Shown in pieces: positions 54,277 to 62,932 of a DNA stretch of 64,000 bases. Each line of letters starts with the position of its first letter. Within the stretch, counting starts at the first letter, position 1. Source of the DNA: Bacteroides sp. 519 (GTDB lineage: Bacteria > Bacteroidota > Bacteroidia > Bacteroidales > Bacteroidaceae); the NCBI RefSeq assembly GCF_010500955.1, contig NZ_QVMJ01000004.1:1-64000 (forward strand), given 5' to 3'. A model generated the notes under the pieces. The model saw only the letters and a list, made by a program, of their open reading frames with translations, had not been told where the DNA came from and searched no databases. A program made the position numbers and the translations under genes.

Positions 54277-55722
54277 TTACTGTTTCTTTATCTTCACTGT
54301 TTCTTTCAACTGATTCAGTTCAATGGTATACGTACCCGCTTCACTGATTCGCCATTTATAATCCACTCCGGCTCCGGGATAGTTGTAAATCATTTGCTCT
54401 GTTTCACCGGTAGGTGTTTTGTCGGCTTCGCTGGCAATGAACCATGCACCGTTCCAATCGTCTTGTTTATCCAGTGTAAATTTAAGCTCACCGCTGTTCA
54501 GGTTTCCGGTCCAGGTAAAGATGTACGGATCACTTCCGGCTTTCATGGGTGTTGCGTTACCAATATCCCAGCCACTAGGGGTAGCATCACCAACCAGATA
54601 AATCATGGTGTAAGGAGTAAAAGGAACAATATCTATCTTCTTGTCGCGGGTATCAAGTTTAATTTTATATGCACCGCCGGTAATGTTCCATTTGTAATCC
54701 GGATCGCCTGCCCATTTATCAACATCCAGTTTAGTTCCTTCTGTTTGCTGGTCATTGGTAGGACGGAAGAACACGGCATCCCAGCTTCCGGCTACCGTAC
54801 CTATTTTAAATTCTCCCCCTGCTGATAAGTCATCGTTGTAGTGGAAAACAAACGGGTCAAGCGGATTCACTGTCATGGGTTGGAACGACCATCCGGTAGG
54901 ATTGCCCACAAACCAAAGTTCTGTAAACTCGGGTCCTTCACCTCTGGTGATGCTGATAGCCATGGAAATCAGGTTCACACGAATAGTATAGGTTCCTCCT
55001 TCTGTGATAACAAACTTATCGTCAGGAGCATCGTCCGACTCGCGAAGAACCAACTTGGTATCATTTTCGCCTTTGTTGTACGATGGCATGAATTCTCCCA
55101 GCGTAGTAATGAATTTAAATTCTCCGGCAGAGAGCGGCCCTGTCCACGAGAAAGCTTTGGGTGTATTGGTTACAGGTTTCAACTCTGTAGCTTCGCCGGC
55201 ATTCCATCCGTTGGGGGTGGCATCTCCAATAAGATACAAGTTTTTTGTAATGGGTTTATGTGTTTTTACACCTAGTGTTTGCACCGGAGAAATTTGTTGT
55301 TCGATAGCATTTGATGCTACGTTAGCAATCACCCGGTATTGAAAAGTAGCCTCGGCAGCAGCAGTAATGCCAAACTTTTCAATCAGTAAATCATTCAGTT
55401 CTTCGTTTTTGTATGACTTCTCGAAGTTGTTACGACCCATTTCTACGGTTATTCCGTTCTCGAAAGTACCGTCCTGCTTATCCAGTTGGAAAGTATAATC
55501 AATAGCAAGCCCGGTTCCATAGTTCGTTCCTGATGTCCAGGTAAATTTTACTGCTTCGGCAGAGGGGTTCAATGCATCCAGTTCAATCGTTTCTTTTGAA
55601 GCGATCACCTCCAACGGTGCTTCGCCTTTGTTATATTCGGTATTGTTTTCGTCTGTGCACGACCAACCCACAAGCAGAAGTGCTAACAGCGACAATATTT
55701 TATATGGTTTCATGAGTTTCAT
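54277..55722 (-). CDS. SusE/SusF-like surface glycan-binding lipoprotein
   Basis: 481 residues. Lipoprotein signal ending VGWSC, then TDENN. An N-terminal SusE-type Ig-like domain (about 35-150) is followed by three starch-binding-like modules that each begin with a similar strand: LYLIGDATPNGW, LWFVGNPTGW and IYLVGDATPSGW. In the Sus system such proteins hold polysaccharide at the cell surface; dextran is the likely ligand here. It is 10 bases after susD; the ATG three codons downstream is an alternative start. Confidence 0.9.
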   Translation of the reverse strand: MKLMKPYKILSLLALLLVGWSCTDENNTEYNKGEAPLEVIASKETIELDALNPSAEAVKFTWTSGTNYGTGLAIDYTFQLDKQDGTFENGITVEMGRNNFEKSYKNEELNDLLIEKFGITAAAEATFQYRVIANVASNAIEQQISPVQTLGVKTHKPITKNLYLIGDATPNGWNAGEATELKPVTNTPKAFSWTGPLSAGEFKFITTLGEFMPSYNKGENDTKLVLRESDDAPDDKFVITEGGTYTIRVNLISMAISITRGEGPEFTELWFVGNPTGWSFQPMTVNPLDPFVFHYNDDLSAGGEFKIGTVAGSWDAVFFRPTNDQQTEGTKLDVDKWAGDPDYKWNITGGAYKIKLDTRDKKIDIVPFTPYTMIYLVGDATPSGWDIGNATPMKAGSDPYIFTWTGNLNSGELKFTLDKQDDWNGAWFIASEADKTPTGETEQMIYNYPGAGVDYKWRISEAGTYTIELNQLKETVKIKKQ

Positions 55723-55732
55723 GTTTTAAGTA

Positions 55733-57220
55733 TTAATATCCGGTATTTTGTTTCAGGTTTGGATTTGTATCAATCTCTTTTTGAGGGATAGGGAACAACA
55801 GGTGCTTAGACGAAGCATTGATTTTACCAATACTATGCAAAAAGTCGAGTGCATACTGCCCGTTCTCCCAGCGGATCATATCAAACCAACGGTGCCCCTC
55901 GAAGGCTAGTTCCATACGGCGTTCCTGTCTGATCTTTTCGCGCATTTCGTCTTGTGTAAGCTCTTCCACATCGTTACGATTGGTCAATCCGGCTCTGCGG
56001 CGTACCTGATAGAGTGGTTCTTCGGCATCAGTAGTGCGGTCGAGTTCGTTCAAGGCCTCGGCTTTCATAAGCAATACATCGGCATAACGCAACACGATGA
56101 TGCTGGCAGAGTTAGTGTTATAATCGGGCGATACCGACAATGGAACCAGGAATTTCCGAACATTGTATCCGGTGTTAGACATGTTTGATTTATAAGTGTT
56201 TCCATCAAATGGCGGACAGCCTTCGTACAATATGGTTTTATCTTTACGTAAATCTCCCTCTTCATACTGATTTACAAACTCCTGTGTAGGTTGGTTCCAT
56301 CCGTAAGCACCTCCTACCCATCCCGAGTTTCGTGGACCCATGTAAGTGCTTAACCAATTGGCCTGATTCTCATCGTCCCAGAAACCGGCTTTGGTAAGTC
56401 CGTAATATTGAACTTCGAACAAAGACTCTGCTGTATTCTTATTTCTGTCTTCTCCACCAAAACAATCGCTATAATCCGGGTTAAGGGTATAGCCAAGACT
56501 CTCTACCAGGTTACACATTTCAAGGCTTTCGGCATACATACCCAAGGTGAGATAGACTTTGGCCAACATGCCGGCAGCGGCTCCTTTAGAAGCCCGGCCA
56601 ATATCACTACCTGAATATTCCTCGCGTACAGGAAGCAAATCGATCGCATCTTTCAAATCGGGTATAATTACTTCGTTGTATATTGTTGTTCTATCTGTGC
56701 GAACAGGCTTCAGGTTATCTCCCGGCTTGGGTGTAGATGTTGTCATTGGTACATCGCCAAAGAGTTGTACCAAAATAAAATAATAGTGTGCCCGAAGAAA
56801 TTTAGCTTCGCCGATACAACGACTTTTCAGTTTTTCATCAATATCCATGGAAGGGATATTTTCCAATACAGTATTGCAGTAAAGGATTCCCGGGTTTGGT
56901 CCCCTCCAAATGTCAAGAGCCGAGGCATTGTCAGTAGCAGTAACAAAGTTGGCAAGGTCTACCGTTTCAATACCGTCGGTACCACCTCCGGCTCCTACTT
57001 CGCTGTTGCCTGCCACTATATCCAGTGTCCAGATACGCATATTGTATAACTTAGGTCGTTGAAGCGGCTGATAGGCTCCATTAACCAAAGCTATGGCCGA
57101 TTCTTTATCGCTTAGCACTTCCGCACTGGGGTCTTCGTACGGATCTTTATCTAAAAAGTCGGAACAGGAAACAGTGAATGCCGACAGTGCAAGTAAGCTT
57201 GCATAGAATATTTTCTTCAT
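55733..57220 (-). CDS. SusD-like outer-membrane glycan-binding lipoprotein
   Basis: 495 residues. Lipoprotein signal ending TVSC (Cys19) followed by SDFLDKDPYEDP. TPR-type helices hold the SusC partner (GEAKFLRAHYYFILVQLFGD; RASKGAAAGMLAKVYLTLG). The C-terminal RagB/SusD end has EFEGHRWFDMIRWE-type and LLFPIPQKEIDTNPNLKQN motifs. It forms the lid of the SusC transporter. It is 18 bases after susC. Confidence 0.97.
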   Translation of the reverse strand: MKKIFYASLLALSAFTVSCSDFLDKDPYEDPSAEVLSDKESAIALVNGAYQPLQRPKLYNMRIWTLDIVAGNSEVGAGGGTDGIETVDLANFVTATDNASALDIWRGPNPGILYCNTVLENIPSMDIDEKLKSRCIGEAKFLRAHYYFILVQLFGDVPMTTSTPKPGDNLKPVRTDRTTIYNEVIIPDLKDAIDLLPVREEYSGSDIGRASKGAAAGMLAKVYLTLGMYAESLEMCNLVESLGYTLNPDYSDCFGGEDRNKNTAESLFEVQYYGLTKAGFWDDENQANWLSTYMGPRNSGWVGGAYGWNQPTQEFVNQYEEGDLRKDKTILYEGCPPFDGNTYKSNMSNTGYNVRKFLVPLSVSPDYNTNSASIIVLRYADVLLMKAEALNELDRTTDAEEPLYQVRRRAGLTNRNDVEELTQDEMREKIRQERRMELAFEGHRWFDMIRWENGQYALDFLHSIGKINASSKHLLFPIPQKEIDTNPNLKQNTGY

Positions 57221-57238
57221 GGTTTTGCTTTTTTTGAA

Positions 57239-60200
57239 TTAGAATTTAACATTAACACCAAAGCTAATGGTGCGGGTTAATGGGTAAGTACTCAGGTCTA
57301 CCCCGCTAGCACCTACTTCCGGATCGAACCCGGAATAGTTAGTGAATGTGTACAGATTTTGACACGACATATAAATTCGTACCATCTGTAAATAAGCTTT
57401 CGAAGCCAAAGATTGTGGCAAGGTATATCCCAAAGTCAGGTTTTTAATACGCAGATACGAACCATCTTCTATAAAACGGTTAGAGTGGCGTGCGTTCTTA
57501 TTGGGGTCACTGTACACAGCCCGTGGCATTGAATTGCTTGTGCCTTCGCCCGTCCAACGATCAAGAATTTTCTTTGTCTGATTCTGGGGTACAGCCATAC
57601 CTTCTTGCCAGATGCGGTTGGCATTATAAATATCGTTTCCGGCTACTCCCTGCAGGAATATCTGCAAATCGAAGTTTTTGTAATTGAAACTATTGTTCAT
57701 AGAGAACGACCATTCGGGTGTTGGATTACCGATGTAGGTACGGTCGTTGTCGTTAATGATTCCGTTATTATCCAAATCCATAAACCGGATATCGCCGGGA
57801 GCCGTACCGCCGGGCACCTGTATAGAGGCATTATCTACTTCCTGCTGATTTTGGAAAATACCATTGGTTACATAACCGTAGAAAGAGTTTATAGGATTTC
57901 CTTCGGCATTTACCCGTACTTTGGTCATGTTAATATCATCACCTGTAAAGAGGGGCACACCATTATTCATGCTGATTACTTTGTTCTTGTTGAAAGAAAT
58001 ATTCAGATCGGTGTTCCATTCCAGTTCGCCTGTCAGGTTTTGCGAGGCGATTGTTAACTCCCAACCCTGATTGCGTACTTTCCCTGCATTTATGCTGGGT
58101 ACATTGGTATCCGAATATCCGGTAGTAATAGGTACTGCCATGGGCACAAGCATATCGGTAGTATTTTTTATGTATCCATCGAGCGAAACGTTTACACGTT
58201 GGTTGAATAACGCAAGGTCGATACCCGCATTCCATTGTTTTACTGTTTCCCACTTTACATCGGGATTAGGCATTACCAGCGGATAGAGGGTTGAGACGGG
58301 TGTTCCGTTGAAAACATATTGTCCGGTTCTTAATTTGGTATAGTAAGCATAATTATCAATTCCCCATTGATTGCCTGTTACACCGTATCCGGCCCTTAAT
58401 TTCACATCGTTCACCCATTTGTTTTCCTGAAAGAAAGCCTCTTCCGACAATCGCCATGCTGCCGCTACGGATGGAAATGTTCCCCATCGGTTGTGTTTCG
58501 AGAACCGGGATGAACCGTCGCGACGAACGGTAAGTGTCAACAGGTATTTATCGGCATAGTTATAATTTACCCTGCCCATCATGGATAATAAAGCCCAATC
58601 ATTTTTGGTTCCTCCAACAGTGGGTTGGTTCAATCCGTTGGAAAGCTGGTTGTTCTTATCGCTTAGGAAACCCTGCACACTGGCGTTCATTTTATTATAA
58701 ACATTATTCTGCGCACTGGAACCTATCATTACATTCAGATGATGCTTTTCTTTAAAGGTATCCATATAGGTCAACGTATTGTCCCACAGGTAAGTAAAAC
58801 TCTTGTTCGATTCTTCGTAGCGGTAAGATTCCGGTTGCGGAATGGGTTTCCAGTCGTATTTAGGACTAAAATTGGTACCATCCCAGAATTTAAAGTCTAT
58901 GCCGCCTAATGTTTTAAACGTAATCTTATCGAACATTTTTATCTCGGCATAAATATTCCCCAGCAGGTTATAGCCTTTGGTATTCTGACTGTTAACGCGG
59001 GCATTACCTACCGGATTTTTAATATCACCGTACCAGTAAGCCGGATTACCTGGACCGGTATAACTTCCATCATTGTTATAAACAGCTTGTGTGGGTTGTG
59101 CGGCCATAGCATCGCGTATGCTGTAGCTGCCTTGTTTCTTATCGTCATGACTAAGTGTTACATTATTACCAAACTTTAACCACGATTTTACATTCGACTC
59201 TCCGTTAAATTGAATGGTATAACGGCGGTAAGAAGTATTCAGTACAATTCCTTCCTGATCCAATACCCCGCCGGATACATAATAGTTACTCTTTTCATTG
59301 CCGCCCGAATATGAAACGGAATAATTCTGTATAAGCGATGTACGGAACATCTCGTCGAGCCAATCGGTACCTTTACCCAGCTGGGTAGGATCGGCAAAAT
59401 CCGGCCTTTGCATCAGGGTTTCGCTACCGTTATAATTGGCAATCATATCGTTATGAAAAGAAGCAAACTGACTTGCATTCAACATTTCGGGCATGCTTGT
59501 AGCATCCTGTATTCCCCAGTTGGCAGAAAATGATACGGTTCCATCGCCCGATTTTCCTCTCTTTGTAGTAATCAATACCACACCATTTGCACCACGCGAT
59601 CCGTAAATAGCGGTGGCAGAAGCATCTTTCAGTACATCAACAGTTTGTACATCGTCCATGTTAAGGGCGTTCAGTGAAAGATCGGTTGGCACACCATCAA
59701 TAACCAATAAAGGTTCGCTATTATTAATGGTGCTGATACCACGAATGCGGATGGAAACGTTACTTCCCGGTGCTCCCGAATTAATAATCTGTACACCGGA
59801 TGCTCTTCCCTGCAAAGCTTCGCCTATGTTTGCTACAGGTTTATCCTGCATCTTTTTGGAATCTACAGAGGATACGGCTCCGGTAAGATCTTTCTTACGT
59901 ACAACCCCGTAACCAACAACCACAACCTCGTCCAGCATTTCGGCATTCTCTTTTAAGGTTATGCGTAAAACAGATTGTCCACGAACGGCAATCTCCTGAG
60001 GTATATAACCCATAAAGGATACAACAATAGTTGCATTATCGCCGGCTTCAACCGAGAAGTTACCATCGACATCGGTAATAGTACCTGTACTGGTTCCTTT
60101 TACCGAAACGGATGCACCGATGATGCTTTCACCGTTTTCGTCCCAAACACTTCCCGTAAGTTTTCTTTGATTTTGTGCAAATAAGTTACACGACAGGCTC

Positions 60201-60265
60201 AGGCAGAACAGCAACAACCAGAGGTTATTGAAGCAGACCCTTTTCTCTTTCTGATCTTTTTTCAT
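57239..60265 (-). CDS. SusC-like TonB-dependent outer-membrane transporter
   Basis: 1008 residues. Signal peptide, then a carboxypeptidase-regulatory-like domain (about 35-110), TonB box region DEVVVVGYG, plug (GASVSVKG; LLVIDGVPTD; ATAIYGSRGANGVVLITT) and a 22-strand barrel ending TRTISFGVNVKF. It imports oligosaccharides with energy from TonB-ExbBD. There is no N-terminal anti-sigma-interacting extension, in keeping with control by a SusR-type regulator. It is the first gene of the transport operon. Confidence 0.97.
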   Translation of the reverse strand: MKKDQKEKRVCFNNLWLLLFCLSLSCNLFAQNQRKLTGSVWDENGESIIGASVSVKGTSTGTITDVDGNFSVEAGDNATIVVSFMGYIPQEIAVRGQSVLRITLKENAEMLDEVVVVGYGVVRKKDLTGAVSSVDSKKMQDKPVANIGEALQGRASGVQIINSGAPGSNVSIRIRGISTINNSEPLLVIDGVPTDLSLNALNMDDVQTVDVLKDASATAIYGSRGANGVVLITTKRGKSGDGTVSFSANWGIQDATSMPEMLNASQFASFHNDMIANYNGSETLMQRPDFADPTQLGKGTDWLDEMFRTSLIQNYSVSYSGGNEKSNYYVSGGVLDQEGIVLNTSYRRYTIQFNGESNVKSWLKFGNNVTLSHDDKKQGSYSIRDAMAAQPTQAVYNNDGSYTGPGNPAYWYGDIKNPVGNARVNSQNTKGYNLLGNIYAEIKMFDKITFKTLGGIDFKFWDGTNFSPKYDWKPIPQPESYRYEESNKSFTYLWDNTLTYMDTFKEKHHLNVMIGSSAQNNVYNKMNASVQGFLSDKNNQLSNGLNQPTVGGTKNDWALLSMMGRVNYNYADKYLLTLTVRRDGSSRFSKHNRWGTFPSVAAAWRLSEEAFFQENKWVNDVKLRAGYGVTGNQWGIDNYAYYTKLRTGQYVFNGTPVSTLYPLVMPNPDVKWETVKQWNAGIDLALFNQRVNVSLDGYIKNTTDMLVPMAVPITTGYSDTNVPSINAGKVRNQGWELTIASQNLTGELEWNTDLNISFNKNKVISMNNGVPLFTGDDINMTKVRVNAEGNPINSFYGYVTNGIFQNQQEVDNASIQVPGGTAPGDIRFMDLDNNGIINDNDRTYIGNPTPEWSFSMNNSFNYKNFDLQIFLQGVAGNDIYNANRIWQEGMAVPQNQTKKILDRWTGEGTSNSMPRAVYSDPNKNARHSNRFIEDGSYLRIKNLTLGYTLPQSLASKAYLQMVRIYMSCQNLYTFTNYSGFDPEVGASGVDLSTYPLTRTISFGVNVKF

Positions 60266-60291
60266 GGTTTAATTAGATAAGTTAATATCCG

Positions 60292-60299
60292 CAAAAGTA
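60292..60299 (-). promoter_or_regulatory. -7 box of the susC operon promoter
   Basis: The minus strand reads TACTTTTG, an exact TAnnTTTG match, 27 bases before the susC ATG. The -33 position is poor (TTCG), as expected for an activator-dependent promoter. Confidence 0.55.
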
Positions 60300-60340
60300 G
60301 AGAGTAGGGATGAGTAACGAAAACTCACATGGATGGAATA

Positions 60341-60413
60341 TAGATGGCAAAAATAGATAAGACGCTCGTTTTGAGCTGGTTAACATTATAGAGGGATGGC
60401 AAAAATATAGATG
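60341..60413. promoter_or_regulatory. Direct repeat ATGGCAAAAATA(TA)GAT upstream of susC
   Basis: ATGGCAAAAATAGAT (60344-60358) and ATGGCAAAAATATAGAT (60396-60412) are direct copies about 52 bases apart, the first being about 45 bases upstream of the susC -7 box. A third, weaker copy (ATGGAATATAGAT) is at 60333. Candidate binding sites for the SusR-like regulator, which is encoded next door. Confidence 0.55.
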
Positions 60414-60422
60414 ATATACTTC

Positions 60423-62090
60423 TTAGCTTTTCTTTATCGCCCCTATTTTCATTACCATTAACTCGAATTCTTCGCGGGGTACCGCAGCTTTATTACGCAC
60501 TCTTGTACGGTAACTGTATATGGTATTGGCAGAATAGTGCAGGAAGTTAGCTATGCGCGAACTGTCGGTTATACCCAACCGGATAAGTGCATATATGCGA
60601 AGCTCCACATTCAATAACTCATTAGGCTTTAACTGGAATCTTTCGTTATCTTGTAATAACGAGTTAAATTCGTCTACGAAGTTGGGGTAAAGGTGCAAGA
60701 AGATATGGTCGAAGTTTTCATAAAGTTCTTTCAGTTCATTATCAATCATATCCCGCGATTTCAGTATCTTGTAAAGTTCTTCCAGTTTCTTTTCGCGCGC
60801 CTTTTTATTGAGGGTGCTCTGGTATTTTTCCAGTTTATTGATGTAAGTGGAACACAAATCAAGGAAATGCCCGATGTAGGCTTCTTTAATCTGGTTGGCT
60901 TCGGAAAGCTCGGTATTAACATCTGATAGTGCTTTGTTTACTGTATGGAGCTGGTTTACTGTAGCCTGTAAATCATTATTCAATTCGTTTAGTTTCAGGT
61001 TGGTTTGGTAAAGTTCTTTCCGGATGCGTGCTACCCGCTTCATCTGCCGGTAAACATAGATAACAGCCATGATGAGAAACACCGACAACAAACTTACAAG
61101 CAGCAGCAATACTTTCAACTTTGTTTTTTGCCTGGTTACATTTTCCTGATAAGCAGAATCAATGATAGGGAATATCTGCGAAACTTCATACGTTCTTAAC
61201 CGTGCATTGCAATACATGGCATCTTCCATGGATGATTTAATACAATTGTAGGCCTCTTCTACATCTCCGGTTTCGTAAAGGGTAGAAGCCAGCGCATGCA
61301 TAGATGCGTTTTCTTTAATAACATTTTTAATATCGCAAATGGCGGATTGGGTATAGTATTTCTTTTGGAGGTTGATGTTTCCTTCTTTTTTATAAATATT
61401 AGCCAACGCATACGATAACACTGCTTTTTCGTGTGTGTCGGCTTCGGTTTTATCAAGGATTTCCTGCAATATTTGTTTAGCCTCGCTCAATCTGTTTTCA
61501 TCGTCAAGCTTTTCGGCATATACTATTTTATAATGGTTTGATTGTTTATCGAGGACTTGCAACAGCGAATCGCGATATACTTTACTGTTTTCTTTGTATA
61601 TATGAGTAAAAGGATTATTGCTGGAATAATGGGTATAAAGCTCTTTGTAGCAATTATAATATTTAATGAGTAAATCATTAGAAAGGGTTTCCGGATTTAT
61701 AGATTGTAGGATATTCAGAGATTCAATATACATACCCACAATAATTGCCAGAGATACAAAGTCGAGGTTAGACTCTTGTAACCATGCTGTATTATTAAGT
61801 TGCTTAGCAATGGTTATGTTTTGTTGCATATAATATATAGCAGAGTCGGATACAAACTTTTTGTATTCGTTGTATAATTGCAGATTAATATCATACCGTT
61901 GCTTAGGCGTAATGTTGGGGATTTCGAGCATTTTCCGTATCTCTGCAATTCTGTTTTCTTTCTGTTCCATGTACAGGCCTTTGTTTTGTATTAACTGGCT
62001 CAAGGTACGGAAAGAAGAATCCTGAGATGCTTTGGGAAAGAGTTCGCAAAGAAATACTGTTAAAGTAAGAAGTAAAAAAAGTCTTTTCAT
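60423..62090 (-). CDS. SusR-like membrane-spanning transcription regulator
   Basis: 555 residues. Signal/anchor at 1-18, a periplasmic TPR-like helical domain (about 40-320), one TM helix (about 326-347), a coiled coil (about 350-420), and a C-terminal DNA-binding region with a helix-turn-helix (LIRLGITDSSRIANFLHYSA and TIYSYRTRVRNKA, about 500-536). This is the layout of B. thetaiotaomicron SusR (DUF6377-type). It is expected to sense an oligosaccharide in the periplasm and activate the locus. It lies just upstream of susC on the same strand. Confidence 0.88.
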   Translation of the reverse strand: MKRLFLLLTLTVFLCELFPKASQDSSFRTLSQLIQNKGLYMEQKENRIAEIRKMLEIPNITPKQRYDINLQLYNEYKKFVSDSAIYYMQQNITIAKQLNNTAWLQESNLDFVSLAIIVGMYIESLNILQSINPETLSNDLLIKYYNCYKELYTHYSSNNPFTHIYKENSKVYRDSLLQVLDKQSNHYKIVYAEKLDDENRLSEAKQILQEILDKTEADTHEKAVLSYALANIYKKEGNINLQKKYYTQSAICDIKNVIKENASMHALASTLYETGDVEEAYNCIKSSMEDAMYCNARLRTYEVSQIFPIIDSAYQENVTRQKTKLKVLLLLVSLLSVFLIMAVIYVYRQMKRVARIRKELYQTNLKLNELNNDLQATVNQLHTVNKALSDVNTELSEANQIKEAYIGHFLDLCSTYINKLEKYQSTLNKKAREKKLEELYKILKSRDMIDNELKELYENFDHIFLHLYPNFVDEFNSLLQDNERFQLKPNELLNVELRIYALIRLGITDSSRIANFLHYSANTIYSYRTRVRNKAAVPREEFELMVMKIGAIKKS

Positions 62091-62110
62091 TCGCTGGGTA
62101 GCATATACGG

Positions 62111-62290
62111 TTATTCTTTAGATTGTGGTTCCAACTTTATATCTCGTGCCCGTATATGTACAATTTTTCCTTTTATGGAATAAATCAGTTCGCCATCTTC
62201 ACGTTGCTTTTGCTCAATGAGGCGGCGATAGGCAAGGTTTATACCACGTTGTAGTTTATCACCTAATTTTTCTTGTTCCTTGTTATCCAT
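62111..62290 (-). CDS. Small protein of unknown function, partner of the zeta-type kinase
   Basis: 59 residues, MDNKEQEKLGDKLQRGINLA to LEPQSKE; found by hand. It is charged, with a likely helix then a strand-like end (GELIYSIKGKIVHIRA). Its ATG lies 28 bases inside the 3' end of the zeta-type gene, so the two are probably co-translated. A role as antitoxin or accessory factor is inference from position only. Confidence 0.65.
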   Translation of the reverse strand: MDNKEQEKLGDKLQRGINLAYRRLIEQKQREDGELIYSIKGKIVHIRARDIKLEPQSKE

Positions 62291-62844
62291 TGTTGCATTG
62301 TTTTTAATATCTCTTCATTTAGTATCATTATGCCTTCTTCTTTTTTTGCCACAAGTTCAGTGGGAGTCTGAGAATTATCATAAAGAAACCACGAATCTAC
62401 CACATCCATATAAAGTTCAAATAGATTATAGATTCCTTTTTCGTACCGTCGTTTTATAACATCCAGTGGTATATTATGTCCCCCGGAAGCTACTCGTTGT
62501 GCTACACGTTGAGCTGCCAGTTCGGGCGACTCAAGACGAAAATATACCAATGTTACAGTATATCCCTTTGTCTGTGCCTTGCGTACCAACGACACATACG
62601 AACGTGTTGCCAAGGTAGTTTCAATAGCAAAATCTTCGCCCATGCCCAGAAGTTCATCAATACGCAGAAGCATTAACCGTCCGGCTTCTATAGCAACACC
62701 CTCAGGATTGAATGGCGAGAGGCCTCGGGCTATTTCATCGGCATTCACAAACTCGCGACAATCCAGTATCTCGGGTAGCACAGTATATGATGCTGTGGTT
62801 TTTCCTGCACCATTGGGGCCAGCTATGATATATAAATTAGGCAT
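62263..62844 (-). CDS. Zeta-toxin-type P-loop kinase
   Basis: 193 residues from MPNLYIIAGPNGAGKTTASY, with Walker A GPNGAGKTT (9-17), NADEIARGLSPFNPE, FAIETTLATRSYV, and RRY in the lid region. Family members are UDP-N-acetylglucosamine or other small-molecule kinases; many Bacteroidota copies stand alone and are not proven toxins. The start at 62844 is preferred; a start at 62877 would place a perfect hairpin inside the coding region. A small gene overlaps its end. Confidence 0.85.
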   Translation of the reverse strand: MPNLYIIAGPNGAGKTTASYTVLPEILDCREFVNADEIARGLSPFNPEGVAIEAGRLMLLRIDELLGMGEDFAIETTLATRSYVSLVRKAQTKGYTVTLVYFRLESPELAAQRVAQRVASGGHNIPLDVIKRRYEKGIYNLFELYMDVVDSWFLYDNSQTPTELVAKKEEGIMILNEEILKTMQQWITRNKKN

Positions 62845-62845
62845 A

Positions 62846-62892
62846 AATAAAGCGTTATCTTTGTTCGGCTTAAACAAAGATAACGCTTTATT
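62846..62892. promoter_or_regulatory. Perfect 20-bp hairpin directly before the zeta-type gene
   Basis: AATAAAGCGTTATCTTTGTT (62846-62865) is exactly repeated in reverse complement at 62873-62892, with a 7-base loop. The stem ends one base before the ATG at 62844. It could terminate the upstream gene, block translation of the kinase, or be an operator. Confidence 0.75.
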
Positions 62893-62932
62893 GCTTTACC
62901 AGCAAAATACTGGAATCATTTCGCCAGTTAGC

